From the NCBI GenBank assembly GCA_963377175.1, contig CAUJNA010000471.1, positions 62,001 through 126,000 on the forward strand: a stretch of 64,000 nucleotides of DNA. Direction: 5' to 3'. Position numbers and translations under genes: made by a program. The notes under the pieces are model-generated. The model ran no database searches. It saw only the letters and a list, made by a program, of their open reading frames with translations, and was not told the DNA's origin. This DNA comes from Effrenium voratum (taxonomy: Eukaryota; Sar; Dinophyceae; Suessiales; Symbiodiniaceae). Positions 8,993 through 21,449 of the stretch are shown here, one piece after another. The first letter of the stretch is position 1; each line of letters starts with the position of its first letter.

Positions 8993-11900
8993 GTGCTCTC
9001 TTATCCATGGTTGTGGGAGATGGGCCCTTTCTGTGACACCAAATTGTTTGATTCCCGTCCGTAAAACTATGGCCACCTATGCCCACCAACCAAACCCCAT
9101 CAAATCCCTACTTCAACGACCATCCCGGTCATAATCGACCAATATCCCTGGTTCATATGTTGTCCGAGCCAGGTTTAGCCTATACGTGTGTGTGTGTGTG
9201 CGTGTGATTTGGAGGGTAGCCTTTTCACCTGGTTTGAATAGAAACCAAAAGGAAAATCGTCATTTAATGAGGCCTCCCCCAATTTTGGGGGAACATATAA
9301 CAACCTGGCCGCAAACCACGCCTTTCCCAGGCAGGACAGGATGACCTGCCCGCGCATAGCCACGCCCGAGGCTATGGCAATCAAAACCGGTCAACTCGGG
9401 TTTGTCTTGTTTGGCACCGCCCCTGCTGCCAAACGGACCAAAAAGGGTCTTCTCGGCACCTCCCCTGGCATGAAAACGACCAAAAGCCAAAAGGGCACCA
9501 ACCTTTCTTCCGGTTAGATGGCCCAAAGACCAACGCTGTAAAAGTGCATTGCCAACAACTGTGGTCTCCGGATTTCACAGCTTCGAGCCCTACTCTTCTT
9601 TGGAGCTTTGTGCACAAAGCCATGCAGCGCTAAACCAATGAAATGCGGGGGATTGTTGCTGTCCAGTCTACCCCAGAGACATGCTTCCCTGCTTTGCTTC
9701 ATTTTGAAGCCGTCGCTGTGTGTCCCGGTGGGCCTCCATGGTGAAAACGCATATACCTGGGCCACAAAAACACATCTGGCGGCGGCCTACAGTGGATTCC
9801 ACAGCCCACGACATGTCAAATTCCAAATCCTATGAGCTCCTACGTGAGATCCGCATCTGCGCATCAGTTGGTTTGAGTAATTATCACTTCCGTCGCTTCC
9901 GCAAAAACCACAACGTCACTGAAGCTGCCCGGAGTCATTCAACCTTTGGAGGGTGTCTGGGACGTGAAACCACACAGTATCCCCCGCCAAGCCAGTGGCA
10001 AGCACCTGGCCTTGCCTTTGACTTGCGCCATCGGCAGAAGAAGGCTAGCATTCTCAAAACACTCGACAAGGCTGGGGACAAGACTTGACATATCCTTTTC
10101 TGTCCAAATACCGTGAACTAAAAGTACTGTTCTTCCTGGGTTCATGCACCGCTGATCACAGAAAGTGTGAAATCACAAGCTTATGCCCATTGCCTAAGTG
10201 CAAGTGAGCCACATACCAGACCGACCACGTTGAAAATGATGTCTGCGGGCTTCTCTGTAAGCATAATCCTGCGCAGCTTCGGGGTCGATAGGGCAGGCTG
10301 GGCGTGATGGGGGGGCCAGCTGTCGTACTCTTGGGATTTCAGTGCCTCATGTCATTGCCATGCATGCCCGTGTTTGGGGATGAGAAATTCGACGGCAAGT
10401 CCTCAGATCGTCTGCGGTCAGGGCGTAGAAGGTGAGAATGGTGGTGAAAGCCATGAAGTAAGTGTTGTCTACCTGGCTGCTGAGCGTATGCAAATATCGG
10501 ATGGAAAACCCATTTAAAGGGTGATGTAACGGGTGGAAGCCATCACTTTACAAGTCCCCACTTTTAGGACACAACCGCATCTCATTTTGGGAAAAAGGCG
10601 CAAGTCGTCAGCTACTGCACCTGGACTTGCTTTCTTAGTGAAACGACACCTCCAAACATGCCGGAGCCACGATCCTTCTAGAGATCAGTATGTACAAAGG
10701 AATGTGTTTTCCTCAGCCGCCGTGCGCACCAAACGCCTCTCAGGCCACCGACCGAAGCGGCGCTTGGAACGTGCAAGACCACCGGCAGAAAGGCCACAAG
10801 GCTCTGAAGAAATTCAACCTTGTTTGGGTGGCGGGGGCAATTTATCCCAATTTTCTCCGCTGACGTGATGCCCTTGACAGCTGGGCGCCGCGCTAACTTT
10901 GCTTTTGGCTGGGGCAGTCTTGCCCGATTTGTTCGCCCGCGGGCTTATCATCCCTGGGCCGAAGGATGGGCGCGATCATGAAGTGGGTCTCTCAAAATAG
11001 GGAGCTCCTTTTCGATTTGAAAGGGGCCAAAAACCAACCACCTGGAGAGTCTGAGGCACACCCATACCTGTTGTTTGCTGGAAAAACATGCAAGAATGAT
11101 CGCCACAAACCGCTCGAAGCTTGAAAACCAAGGCAAAGCGTTCGCAAAAACGGCCTCGCAATCTCTCTGGACTCAAATCGGCTGGCTCTGAAACAAACAG
11201 TGTTTCGTGGTCTTGCGGGGCTTTTGCGTCGCTTCTTCGGAAATCCACCAATGTTGCAGCTACATGGTAACTTCTGATGGGCCCCGAAAATGTCTGTCCA
11301 TACATCCCAACATCGCTCCGTCCGCCAAAGGGTTCCTGACGGATCAGACAGTGAGGGCCCGCACCTGCGCCTTTCGCAGGATCGGAGGTTTCCGTCCTGA
11401 CTGAGAGCTTGGGGCCTCAAAGCGGGCAGATGGAATCAAAGCGATCCGGGTGGGAACCCGGGAATTACCGTAGCCCTGGCGCTTGGGAGGAACACCCCCC
11501 CTGTTATCCACCAGATTTCTCAATCCGGGGTAGACCTTGTGGAGTCAGGCCCAAGCTGCATCCCCTGACTGACACGAGTTGTTCCTCTGCTCGCCGTTTT
11601 CAATGGATACCCAAACAGCCAGGATGCTTGGGTCCCGGAAGACTTGGTCACTCGCGGAAAATGGCGACACCGGCGGTGATAGAGGCAGTGAGGGCGCATT
11701 CTCCGAAACATATTTGAACCCACCTTGCGGCATCCCAATGAAAGGTTCCCGGAACCTGCAGCAATCTAACACCTAATTGTCACCTTGCTGCTGCCTCCTT
11801 AGCCATCTTGCACATGACTCCCAAAGCGCGGCACAGTCAGCCTCTTCGGCTGATACTTTAGCGACTGCCCCAGGGTTTGCCTTTGTGGCAAGAATGACCC

Positions 11901-13965
11901 CCTCAAACAGGCTGCCTAGTTCTATACCTTGTTTTCCATCACCCCACCAGAAGGAAACACGCGGTTACTTGGCCTTTCCACATGGCGATATGCTTCCAGG
12001 CACTCAGGAAATACAGCTAGAAGCACGCAAGAAAATATGCCCACCCAGGAGCCCCAGTCTTATCGGATGAAAACGCACCTTTCACCTTTTCCTTGTGGCA
12101 CGCGAGGACCCTAGGAACCACGAAAACTTTGCCCAGGAAACCCCCGGATTGACGAACCAAAGGTATATTCATCAATCAACGCCAAAGCTTAAACTAAAAC
12201 AACTGCCCAAGGCGCGATTGTGCGAAAAAGAAAGGCAAGCGACACTTTTCCCTCCTCCCGCAAGGCTCCCTGCTGGTTTTGCCCTCCACGGAGGGGTCAG
12301 TGGATCGCGAGTCCTGAACGCACGCTGCGGCAAACATGCAAGCGGAGTGATGTTCTGAACTGAACTGTATTGTATCCAGCCAGGGTTAGGCTCCGCGAAT
12401 TTTTAGGACACTCCATTTGATGCCAAACAGAGCCGTTGCTGCTGCTTCGCATGCATCCGGGATTCATGACCAAGCAAAGAACTTCCACATCCCTACCTTT
12501 CCTCGCGGTTTTGTTTCTCCGAACATTGAAAACCTGATCCAATGAAAGAATGATGCAGCAAAGTGCTGCTGCTTCGGGGCAGAAATCCACAAAGTTCGCC
12601 GTTCGATCCATGGGAAAAACAAGTTACCACTCTCAGAAAATGGGATTGTCCTACAGAATCGACTCCAAGTGACATTGTGGGGAGGCCTCATTGGAAGAGA
12701 CCATCTTGATCCTTGTGGCAGAGAAACTCCCTGTTGCTGGTTCAATCAATTGGAAAGAAGTGCGAAAGTGTTCAAAACGGTGATCTTTAGAACAACCCCA
12801 ATGCAAAGAACACATGCAAAACCTTGGGTTGTGTCGACAAATCATCGTGTTTTGCAACTTGGAATGGTGTTTGAACACTGTAGAGGGAGGGTTTTGCTGA
12901 CATGACTGACGTCATGCAAAAACGGGCTAAAAAAACCTCCTGCGACTCCCAAGCAAGCTGGGGGCCGCGCACGCGAGCCAGGCGGTGGAATCTGCAGCTG
13001 TGCATTCCCGTTGAACCCCTGCCAGCACCATCTGTGAAACGACAGTTGCACGGTGCATATGGGACCCCAACGTCGCATGAGACACACCAACAATTGTCAT
13101 GTTTCTAGGGGGTACCTTCCCCATTCTTTCCAGGCATCCTTTTTTCTACAAAACCACCCAAAAGCCTGGATAAACAGCTGGTCTCTAAAAGAACGATGGT
13201 TGAAAAAATGGAAAAGGAATCAACCCCTGGAATGTTGCGATCGTGCGTTCGGACTGTTTTCAGCCAAGTGCTTGGAGCATGACCCCGGCTCTCATGCCAT
13301 GAAACGCGCGCGCCTTCGCTCCTTTTGTATCCGGTGGTGCCATCCTCGACGTTGCACACAACTGGGTGTCAAACCCAAGGCTGCAACTAAGAATTGGTGC
13401 ACATATATATATATATATATGTATATATATTTGGGAAAAGCAGTTGTCAATATCCTGGTTCGCATAGGTATCCTTTTGAACAACAAAGCCAGTACTAAGA
13501 ATTGGCCATCCCAATTTGAGTTTTGACAAAACTCGACACGGGTCATTTAGCAGCTGGAAAGCAAATGTTGGGCGAACTCCTGTTTGGCTAACACAGAAGC
13601 ACGAAGGCATTCCGCCGGTGGCAGAGGGCAACTAGCAATGTGAGGTTGAAAACATTGGTGGTACACGCAAACGACGGCAGTGTTGCTTGTTCGATCTGTT
13701 TTGTTTGAATGTGTGACCGACAAGAATAGCCCTATGTCTCTGGCAGGTTCGGGAACAGTATGCATGGACAACATGTTTGCCCTTGTCTGAAACTTGAACC
13801 CCGCACCCTGGTTCCTTCAACCAGGTTTCCCCTATATAATTGGTTGCTGCAAAAACCAGGGGTTCAAATCCCCAACCACCAATCCAAACCACCAATTCAG
13901 GGTTCCTTGATTCCACTTGTGCGAAGTGCCACTGAAAACAACAAAAACAAAAAGGAACCGCTCAC
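8993..13965. other. Long spacer, AT repeat near its end
   Basis: Five kilobases without a convincing exon on either strand. Open frames are short and have neither family motifs nor plausible splice borders. A TA dinucleotide run lies at 13399-13431. Confidence 0.45.
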
Positions 13966-14052
13966 CGGGTTCACCGAGGCTGCGGCAGATGCGGCCAGGA
14001 ATTCGGCCACAACCGCACCAATCCCAACTCGAGCCAGGGCCGCAGCGTTCAT
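13966..14052 (-). CDS. Candidate first exon, Ala-rich N-terminus
   Basis: ATG 14052 opens MNAAALARVGIGAVVAEFL and continues Ala/Ser-rich to a consensus-like GT donor (GTGAGC) after 13966. A TTGCAG acceptor ends 7 bases before the ATG, a spacing that fits a spliced-leader acceptor directly in front of a start codon. The hydrophobic Ala/Val-rich start could be a signal or transit sequence. I cannot identify the downstream exons, so the protein is unknown. Confidence 0.35.
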
Positions 14053-17000
14053 CTCTCACTGCAAGAAAAGGTCAAAATGTTCTGCTGGGTGGGAAACAGT
14101 TTTCCTCCAAAAACTGTAGAAGCTAGAAGGTGGAGCCAAGACCTACCAAAATCATTCAAACTACAAATCCAATGCGGCACATGGGTGCCGCCGCGTTTGG
14201 ACCCCCTGTCTTTTCCAAACCCCTCCAGCAGTCAAAGAATCCAGTCCTGGTATCACAGAATTGCCAATGGCCCAAGTTGGCACAATTGTATTGTTGTTCA
14301 GTTTGCGAATCGCTATGCGGTTGGCTGTGGCTGCTAGCGTAAAATTGAGCTCAAGGCGGAGTCATGTCCTGGGAAACACAACAAAAACACCTCACCAAAA
14401 AATATAAAATAGTAATTGCTCATGTGTTGGTCATGGTTGCCCTGGAAAAACATGCTGATGCTTTTGCGCCAACTGCAAGCTAGCAGCTAGCATCACAGCA
14501 CTGTTAACAAACGCTTGCAGGAGTTCCACCGTTCAAACGTTGACATCTGCCTTTGGGCAAATACTTAGAAAGTGCTTTGCAGTGCACATTTATCCAGGGA
14601 ACACATTCTGCACCCCGGGTACTTTGATGCCGAAGATTCCACTTTCCCATTTACGTCCCGCCCTGCCCCCCCCCTCCCAACCTCCCCCCAAGCCGCCACG
14701 TGTTTTTTCTTTTTCGTCACCTGAATGCGAGCATAGAAATGGACCGGCTACCGCTCCGGCAGCCACCCATTGCAAATCGAGCGTTCCGGAATGTCCCTGT
14801 TCTTTGCAACAAATACCACACCGATGCACTGCACTTCCGGGACATGACCCAAATCAAACTCCAAATAGCGCAGTTTTTATCTGGAAATAATGCCCAATGG
14901 GCCAGCGCAATCAAAGGGGATTGCAAAACAAAAACCCTTTAATGGTTGATCTGGTTTGGGCTCTCAATGCTATCCCGACGCCCGATTCTGCAGGTCGGCA
15001 GCATCTCCACGAACACTCGTGGACAGCCAAGAAACCAAACTCTCTCGGTTGTTCATTTCCAGTTCAAGAAACGACTCATCACCATGCCCGGCTGATGTCT
15101 GTTGTCTTGGTGTTTGTGGGCCGCAATGCACCCAGGTTGAAGGGAGACGTTGCACAGCGCGCCGCTTTACCGCTTTGCACACGCCGCCCCTCAGGCAAAG
15201 GTCAGTACGGACCAGGCCTGGTCAGAAACCAGTTTCACAGAGTCACTTCCAAACCAATTGAGGTGGGTGTTGCCAGGATGGTCCGATGATGTTTCAAGGG
15301 AAACAAATACAGCAATCTCTGGATATGGTACAAGTCGCCACCGACAAGCTGAAAGGGCACCTTTGCACAGGCTGATCCAAGTCTAAAAAAAGGCAGGTCC
15401 TCATCATGCAACACACATGCAAAACGTGGTTTGAAAAACTGCGGTGCGGTGAAAAGGAACAACCCGCACCCTTTGCCAGGCAATAGGTCAGCTGATGGCA
15501 AACTGTCAAACTTCCCCATAGTCCAGCACTGGTTTATGAGCATCTTCCGTGTTTCAGGTTTCCGGGCCTTTGCGTGCCAGGCTGGAACGCGCCGTACGCA
15601 GCCTGCCAACAACAGGTCAAAATTCGCAACACTACCAGGGAAAGGGCATTACAAAGTGAAGCGCCCCAGACTCGCAGTTGTCAAATTCCGTTGCACCCAT
15701 AAACGCGAATCCGTCAGCAAAGAAGAACATCTAGTGTTTTCCATGCTACCCTACGACCAAAGCATCACGTCGTCTTCCTGCGCTGCATTGAGGTCTGCAG
15801 TTTGGCCCAGCTGACCGCCTCAGTTGCATTTGTGTCCCGCCCTACCCCCCCCCCTTAATCATCGTAAAACACGATAAACCAACCGTTCTCTTGGCGTGGT
15901 CATTCCAACTATGTTGTTGTGCCGCTTGCAGTGACCTGAGTTCACGACGTTCATCTGATTTGCAATCGCTAAGACCCGCACTGAAATCTCCCAGTCCAAA
16001 ACCTGTGCGCACAAGCGTCGCAATGGCCAAAACATGCTCAGTAATGTTGACCCCCGATTAATAAATCGGTTTATTAATGCGGGGGTGCTCACCTCCAATA
16101 GTGATGACTCTCCACTAAAACAGGGGCACCCCCTATTAATCAAACAGGGGTTTATTAATCCGGGGTGCCCATTAATCTCAGCAGTCAGCAGTTTGCAAAA
16201 AACTGTTTGATTGATGCCCAGCCTTGCTGTTGCAGCTGCGGCTGGAATTGAGCCTCGGCGGAAGCTGGGGAGAGAGACTCGTTGATTCGTTGCAGACTAT
16301 TTTGACGGCCAAACATCACGCACCATGAAGGAAAGAGTCCCCATCACACCGCGGGTATTTCGAATGGAGCTCGGGAAGCTTTCTTGGCAGGTATGAAAGG
16401 TCTCTCACATGTCCAAGGCTACGAGTAGCCACACTGAGCCCTCTCTGGGCAGGCTCACGCCGGTCAGAGCTAAGGCTTGGCAGCGCACACAAAAAACATG
16501 CCCACGGCAAATCCGGGTCCTGAATGAAGCAAGATGTTTCAAGGTCGCCCAACCTGATGATCAACCAGGATGCGCTTCATGTGTGCAAACTCACCTGTGC
16601 GCTGCATGTTTAACGACCACGAGCAGCTGCTTTGCACCTGATTCGGGTCGAAGATTTGAGCTCAGGCGTCAATTCCGCGGCGCAGCTCGCTTCCACGTTT
16701 CCGGGTCAACATCGCGGGTCTTCTCCCACAATCGAATATGTCCCAAAGCTATCATGGGAAATTCAGCAGGGTCCCAGAAAGACTTTACAAGCTGACCAGT
16801 TACCAAAGCAATGCTCGCTCACCCTCGTCGGCGACCCAGTGCTAAGCTGGCAAACCCAGCTAAGTGAAACTCGATCCCTCAGACAGAGTTCCTTGTATGG
16901 CCCATGCAACCAACATCTTGCCAAAGAGAAGCTGAAGTCAACTTGGCCCCAAAGGCGACGTTTCAACTCAGTGATAAGAATCTCTGTCTGTCAGACCGCG

Positions 17001-17154
17001 GCCTGGCGGAAGACTCCGCTCCCATGATCCTCTGTCGCTGTGAACCAGCTGGCTCGGCCATAGGCGTCTTGGAATTTAGCCTCACGAAGCGGCGCCGTTC
17101 GGCCGGGCGTTGCCGGATCGGTCGACACGGCGTGCGAAAAAAAAGGATGTCAGC
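14053..17154. other. Spacer with one weak exon candidate and hairpins
   Basis: Mostly non-coding. A weak minus-strand candidate for a last exon runs 15062 to the TAG at 14970-14972 (ESLVSWLSTSVRGDAADLQN). A plus-strand open frame at 16632-17027 has no family motif. Two TTAATAA hairpins (16051-16170) are listed separately. Confidence 0.35.
16051..16170. repeat. Pair of TTAATAA-containing hairpins
   Basis: The first (16051-16086) pairs CCCCCGATTAATAAA with TTTATTAATGCGGGGG. The second (16123-16170) pairs GGGCACCCC...TATTAATCAAAC with GGTTTATTAATCCGGGGTGC. They share the TTAATAA core with GC-rich clamps and are about 35 bases apart. They may be the two ends of a tiny foldback element or two copies of one hairpin. 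Confidence 0.55.
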
Positions 17155-17277
17155 AAACGTGGGGGTGTCTTTTCAGTGAGGGGGACCCCCCAGAATGATG
17201 GTCGTCCTTTTGCTGTCCTTTTTAAAACCATCCAAAAAAAAACAAAAACGGGTAGCCTCAAAAAGGACACACGCAAA
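17155..17277 (-). mobile_element. Small TIR element, family A, copy 2
   Basis: The minus strand reads GTGTGTCCTTTTTGAGGCTA at one end and AAAAGACACCCCCACGT at the other, an imperfect terminal inverted repeat. The interior contains the family's T-run, TTTAAAAAGGAC and CCATCATTCTGGGGGG segments in the same order as the copies at 8887 and 60902. About 120 bp, no coding capacity. Confidence 0.65.
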
Positions 17278-17769
17278 CAAGCAGAAGCAAAACCAAAGTT
17301 TACCTTTTGCTCAGCTAGCAGTAGGCGTGTTGAAACATACTGCGTCACTGTGTCCCCCCACTCCGCCGGCGCAAACTGTCTTGCATGTTAGCTGCAATTA
17401 GGTACATCCACGCATTAAATATTACAAATATTGTACATTGAACGCACAAACACTGCACTGCAAAAGCTATCAATTCATAAACTTGTCACGTGATATTGGT
17501 GGTTTTGTTTGTGTTTTGCTCTTTTTTTTGGTCGCTGCCAACCATGTCCACCATTTGGCTTGCCAAGGGGCTGCGCAGACTGCACCCTAAGATTGTCCGA
17601 ACATTGCAACAACGCCCGCAACTGGCGGCATGTCAATTGCGCACGCTGTCATCTGGAAGCGGCCAGCCAATCATCGTTGCACATGTTCAAGGTGGCCGAT
17701 AGACCGGCCAACCTTCCAGAGCTGTTCCTCCGCACGTGTAATGGAACCCCCTACAAAAACAAAGTGAGC

Positions 17770-17913
17770 CGCGGAATCTGGCTGCCTCCGGCCTTGAAGG
17801 ACTCGTCAAAGTGCTTCCCCTCCGAAAAGTCGATGTCGTGGCCAAAGACCACGGTGTCAATCACCGACTTCAGCAAGGGCGCGTGGAACTTCTCCCTGCG
17901 GGCGCTCGGCTCA
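17770..17913 (-). CDS. Internal exon of an unidentified gene
   Basis: Open for its whole length between a GCGCAG acceptor and a GC donor (CGCG|GCTCAC). It encodes a charged, folded-looking segment containing HAPLLKSVIDTVVFGHDIDF and EGKHFDESFKAGGSQIP. GC content is clearly above the flanks, and the minus strand matches the direction of the identified genes. Family not recognised; it may belong to the same gene as the exons at 21.4-22.8 kb. Confidence 0.5.
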
Positions 17914-18753
17914 CTGCGCAGTTACCTGGAAACCGATTCCGGGTGGATGACTCCCAATCAAAGCCGGCTCACTAGGTGCTTCTGCGAAGCTGAACCTGGC
18001 ACCAAAATAGTCTACCCAAATCCATGTAAAGAAATTAACAGCCGGCCGCACCTACTTCTGGCTATCATCTACCCGGGTCTTGAGCAAGTGGATCAAATGA
18101 TGCGGACATCTCTGGACATAACCCATGCAGTGATTTGTTTTTGCTATTCCAGGCTCAACCTCGGCCCTCGCTACTTTCAGCCGCGCACCGGTTTCCGGTT
18201 AGCCCTTGGCAGGTTCGCAATCACAATAGATACATTTCCGGATGCAAAGAAACAAAGACTTAAAGACACGCCAAAAGAAGATTGAACATATTGTCCAAAA
18301 CTTCCGCTGCTACCTCTTAGCATAAGAACCACGTTCAGCTGACGAGATGGGGAAATGGAGGCCCAAAAAATGGAAACGCGCCATCTGCCTGCCGCCGTCC
18401 AAGTGGGGCAAGCACCTTGGCCGGCTGGCCGAGAGGCATCCGTCCTCAGCACGCACGCACTGGCACGGGGCCCTTGCTGCTTTCACTCGGGCGGAAGGTA
18501 AATCACTCCGAAGCTTCCTCCAAAACATCCCTTGACCAAGGTCAACACAAGCATCCATAACGATAGCTAAGGCCCCAAGAGCATTTCCAACAGACAGGAT
18601 GAAAGAAAGCCACACACACACACATTACTCTAAAGCTGAGGTGCCCTTTCTCCTTCCATGAGGGGCTGTCACAAGGCCAGAACATCCTCACTAAATTCAC
18701 GCTCGAAGCACTTCCCAAGTTGGAGACCCCCCCCCCTCCCCCCCCCTAACTGC

Positions 18754-18857
18754 CAGGGGGCGCGAGTTTTATGCATCGCCTCATCCGGCAAACCCACTGG
18801 CTCTGCGCCCCAGCGTGTCTCCGCAATGGCTCGCCTCAAGGCTGGGGATGTCACTAC
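18754..18857 (-). CDS. Candidate internal exon
   Basis: Runs from an AAAG acceptor to a GC donor (TG|GCAGTTAG), encoding VVTSPALRRAIAETRWGAEP and a short tail. A C-run (G-run on the coding strand) lies just inside the downstream intron. No family recognised. Confidence 0.4.
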
Positions 18858-19973
18858 CTTTGAACCCTTCAAGCGCACATCGGTTCAGAGGGCTTCCCAC
18901 AGACATCTGGGTGAGTTGGATGCTTTCGCCGCAAGGAAAAAAAGTAAATAGCTTTCATCATGCGGTCGCATGTGTGCACGTCTGTGTGTGGTCATTGTAC
19001 CAAGCTTTCAGCTGAGCAGCCGGTACCGGCTGTGTCGGTAGAGCCTCAGGCACCCATCCAGGAAACGCAGAGACAAAGAGAAAAAAGGAAACGGAAGGGG
19101 AGAAGGGTTGAACCTTGGGTTCTTTGCTGACAGGCGGGGCTTGCTTTTCGGGCTTCGCTTCCAAAGGCACCAGCATGTGTGGCACTCCCCCCTGCAAACT
19201 ATCCCCCATCCATTTGGGCCCACCTCCGCTCAGCTTGTTGGACGCTTTGTCTGTTTTGCAGCCGCATTCAGGGTAGTGTCCATGCCTCCCCCCCCGAGCC
19301 CAGCCGCGGAAGTTGGTCGCGCTGCAGGCTGGGGGGGTGAGAAGCCCAGGTGTTCGCTACCAGCCGCTGTCGGAAGATGAAGTTGTCCTGGTCTCAGGAT
19401 GGACGGAACCGACTTCTCTCATTTTCTCAAAGGAAAAACAACAAGGAAATCAAGAAGCTGCATGGAGAATCTAGGTCGATCCCTCATTCTCTCAAGCACC
19501 CTCCTCAACACAAGTACTCGAAAACCAAGATCGGAAGCAAGCATCACGCAGCAGGGCGGGATTCGTCACTTTTCGGAGGAACGCGGCAGGCTTCCCGTAA
19601 GCTTCGCTAGGTGACTTGGTGCTCAACTCGATGCCGGCAGCCTATCTCTGGCACTCTTGTGTTGGGACCTGAACCTTTGCGCCGCTTTTTTTAGGGGAAG
19701 GTGGAAGGAGGGGAAACGCACCCTGCCACCAAACCAAACAACGGTAAACCCATTGGCCCAGCGCCACCCCTATGGCGTGGACACTAGAGGGTGTACATTG
19801 TATGTTCCAACCACCCTCTTTAGCCCATCCAGAAGGCCGGCTGCATGGAGAAACCCCCGGCCCAGCTTGCCAAGCTGCATGCAAGCTGCCGCAGCCTGCA
19901 GTATTGATGCGCGGCTGACGTGTTGCCCATGCAAGCCTATCAGTCGTGGCCTCTAGATCGGCTAGGAAGCCAG

Positions 19974-20096
19974 TCAGTCAGCCAGCCGGCAGCCAGCCGG
20001 CAGCCAGCCAGCCAACAAGCAAGCAAGCGAGCAAGCGAGCGAGCGAGCCAGCGAGCCAGCGAGTTCGCCAGCCAGCCAGCAAGTAAGCAAGCAAGC
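19974..20096. repeat. Tetranucleotide repeat (AGCC/AAGC/GAGC)
   Basis: A run of four-base units that drifts from AGCC through AAGC and GAGC and back, giving open but meaningless frames on both strands. Confidence 0.85.
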
Positions 20097-20496
20097 CCAC
20101 CAGGCCACCGACAGACCGACACAACGACCCAACAACAAGCAAGCCTGTACAGCAAGGTTTGGGTGCGCTGACTTGGAAGGAGCCCCTGATCACTTGCATC
20201 ATATTGTCATGTTTTTTTGGAATGAAATCACTGTCTGCAACTGTCGAGGCAAGCCAGAACAGTTGGAAGCGTTCAACACTTTGCCATCAGCAGTTGCAAT
20301 CAACAACATCAAGATGGGCCCTTGCAGACCCACGTTCCCTGTTCAAACCATCCCCAGTGGGATCCTCCCCGCTCCCTCCTCCCACATGAAGCGTAGACTC
20401 ACACGGGGCACGATGTGGAAAGGGCGGCTTGCTAGGAAATGATTTTGATCCACCCACCAGCTCATTAAAAAACCCTGAAAGTTAGTTCTCGAGACG

Positions 20497-20868
20497 ATGG
20501 GGGCATCTTTCACACATGACACATGCTCAATGGCACTGGGAGACACACAAACAGCCGGCAATCCCACTGAGCAGGATGCTATGGAGTTCTGTCAGCCATA
20601 TTCGCTCATGGGACTTCAGGCCAAAAGCTTGGGAATGAGCGGCATCCGGGGCCAAAGGCTGCCCAACCTGACCAACCTCACAGCCAGGGAGCCAATGGGC
20701 GCGCTCATTGCGGCGCCCAGCGGCCCAGTCGAGGCTTGCAGCCAGGAGTTGGTAGAAGCATTCAGCAGTCGGCCTGCTGACCCATGGTTTGGTGCTCAGA
20801 CTGTGTTTGGCAAAGAGTTCCTTTTTGGAAAGGGCCGTTGCCTTGGCACCCAAGCCACTGTGACGTGA
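20497..20868. other. Unresolved coding-like interval
   Basis: Open on the plus strand from ATG 20497 for 123 codons and also open on the minus strand over nearly the same span (AECFYQLLAASLDWAAGRRN on the minus strand). GC is raised. The minus strand would agree with the identified genes, but neither reading has a motif or clear splice borders. The neighbouring 18.9-20.4 kb holds only repeats and spacer as far as I can see. Confidence 0.25.
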
Positions 20869-21449
20869 GGAATGGAAAGGCTTAGGCAAAGCGAGGGGGA
20901 TGGAGATGAGAGCTGGAAACGGCCAAAAGTCCTTCTCGCCAAATCATTGAATGGTAAGGAAGGGTATGATGGAGGAGGGAAATGTACGGAGATAGAAAGG
21001 GATGAGCAGGAAAATAATAATAGAAGATTCCATGCTTGTCTCGGTGGAAGGGTAGGCAGTTGCTTCTTGAACCCGAGGGAAAGCCAGAGACAACTGCAGT
21101 CATCATCATTTGTGTGTGTGAAATCATGTGCCATATGCTTCCCTCGCATTCGGCAAATGCGGCTTTTAAGTGAGTCGAAGATCAGGGAAACTACTTCCAA
21201 CCAATGGCTTCCAATCAAGGTGATCCCTTGGCAACATCTGCGATTTGCATGGCTGCATGTCAATCTGATCCCGCTGACCGGAAATAATGCAAAGCCGGGT
21301 GCGCACGTCGATCATTGTATGGATATGCACGAGCTCCCTGCCATATTCTTGGGTTCGCGGATGAATGTTCAATGCCAACCCGGGATGCATCCACTTTGTG
21401 GATGAGGCCGTCTTCCCCGAAAAGCGAAGGAGCCCTCGTGATTTTTCTC

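Noticed and set aside
13399..13431. TA run as a TATA promoter
   Set aside because: A plain dinucleotide repeat with no gene start nearby; dinoflagellate promoters generally lack a standard TATA box.
20497..20868. 123-codon plus-strand frame as a complete gene
   Set aside because: The opposite strand is equally open and no family motif supports it; kept only as an unresolved interval.
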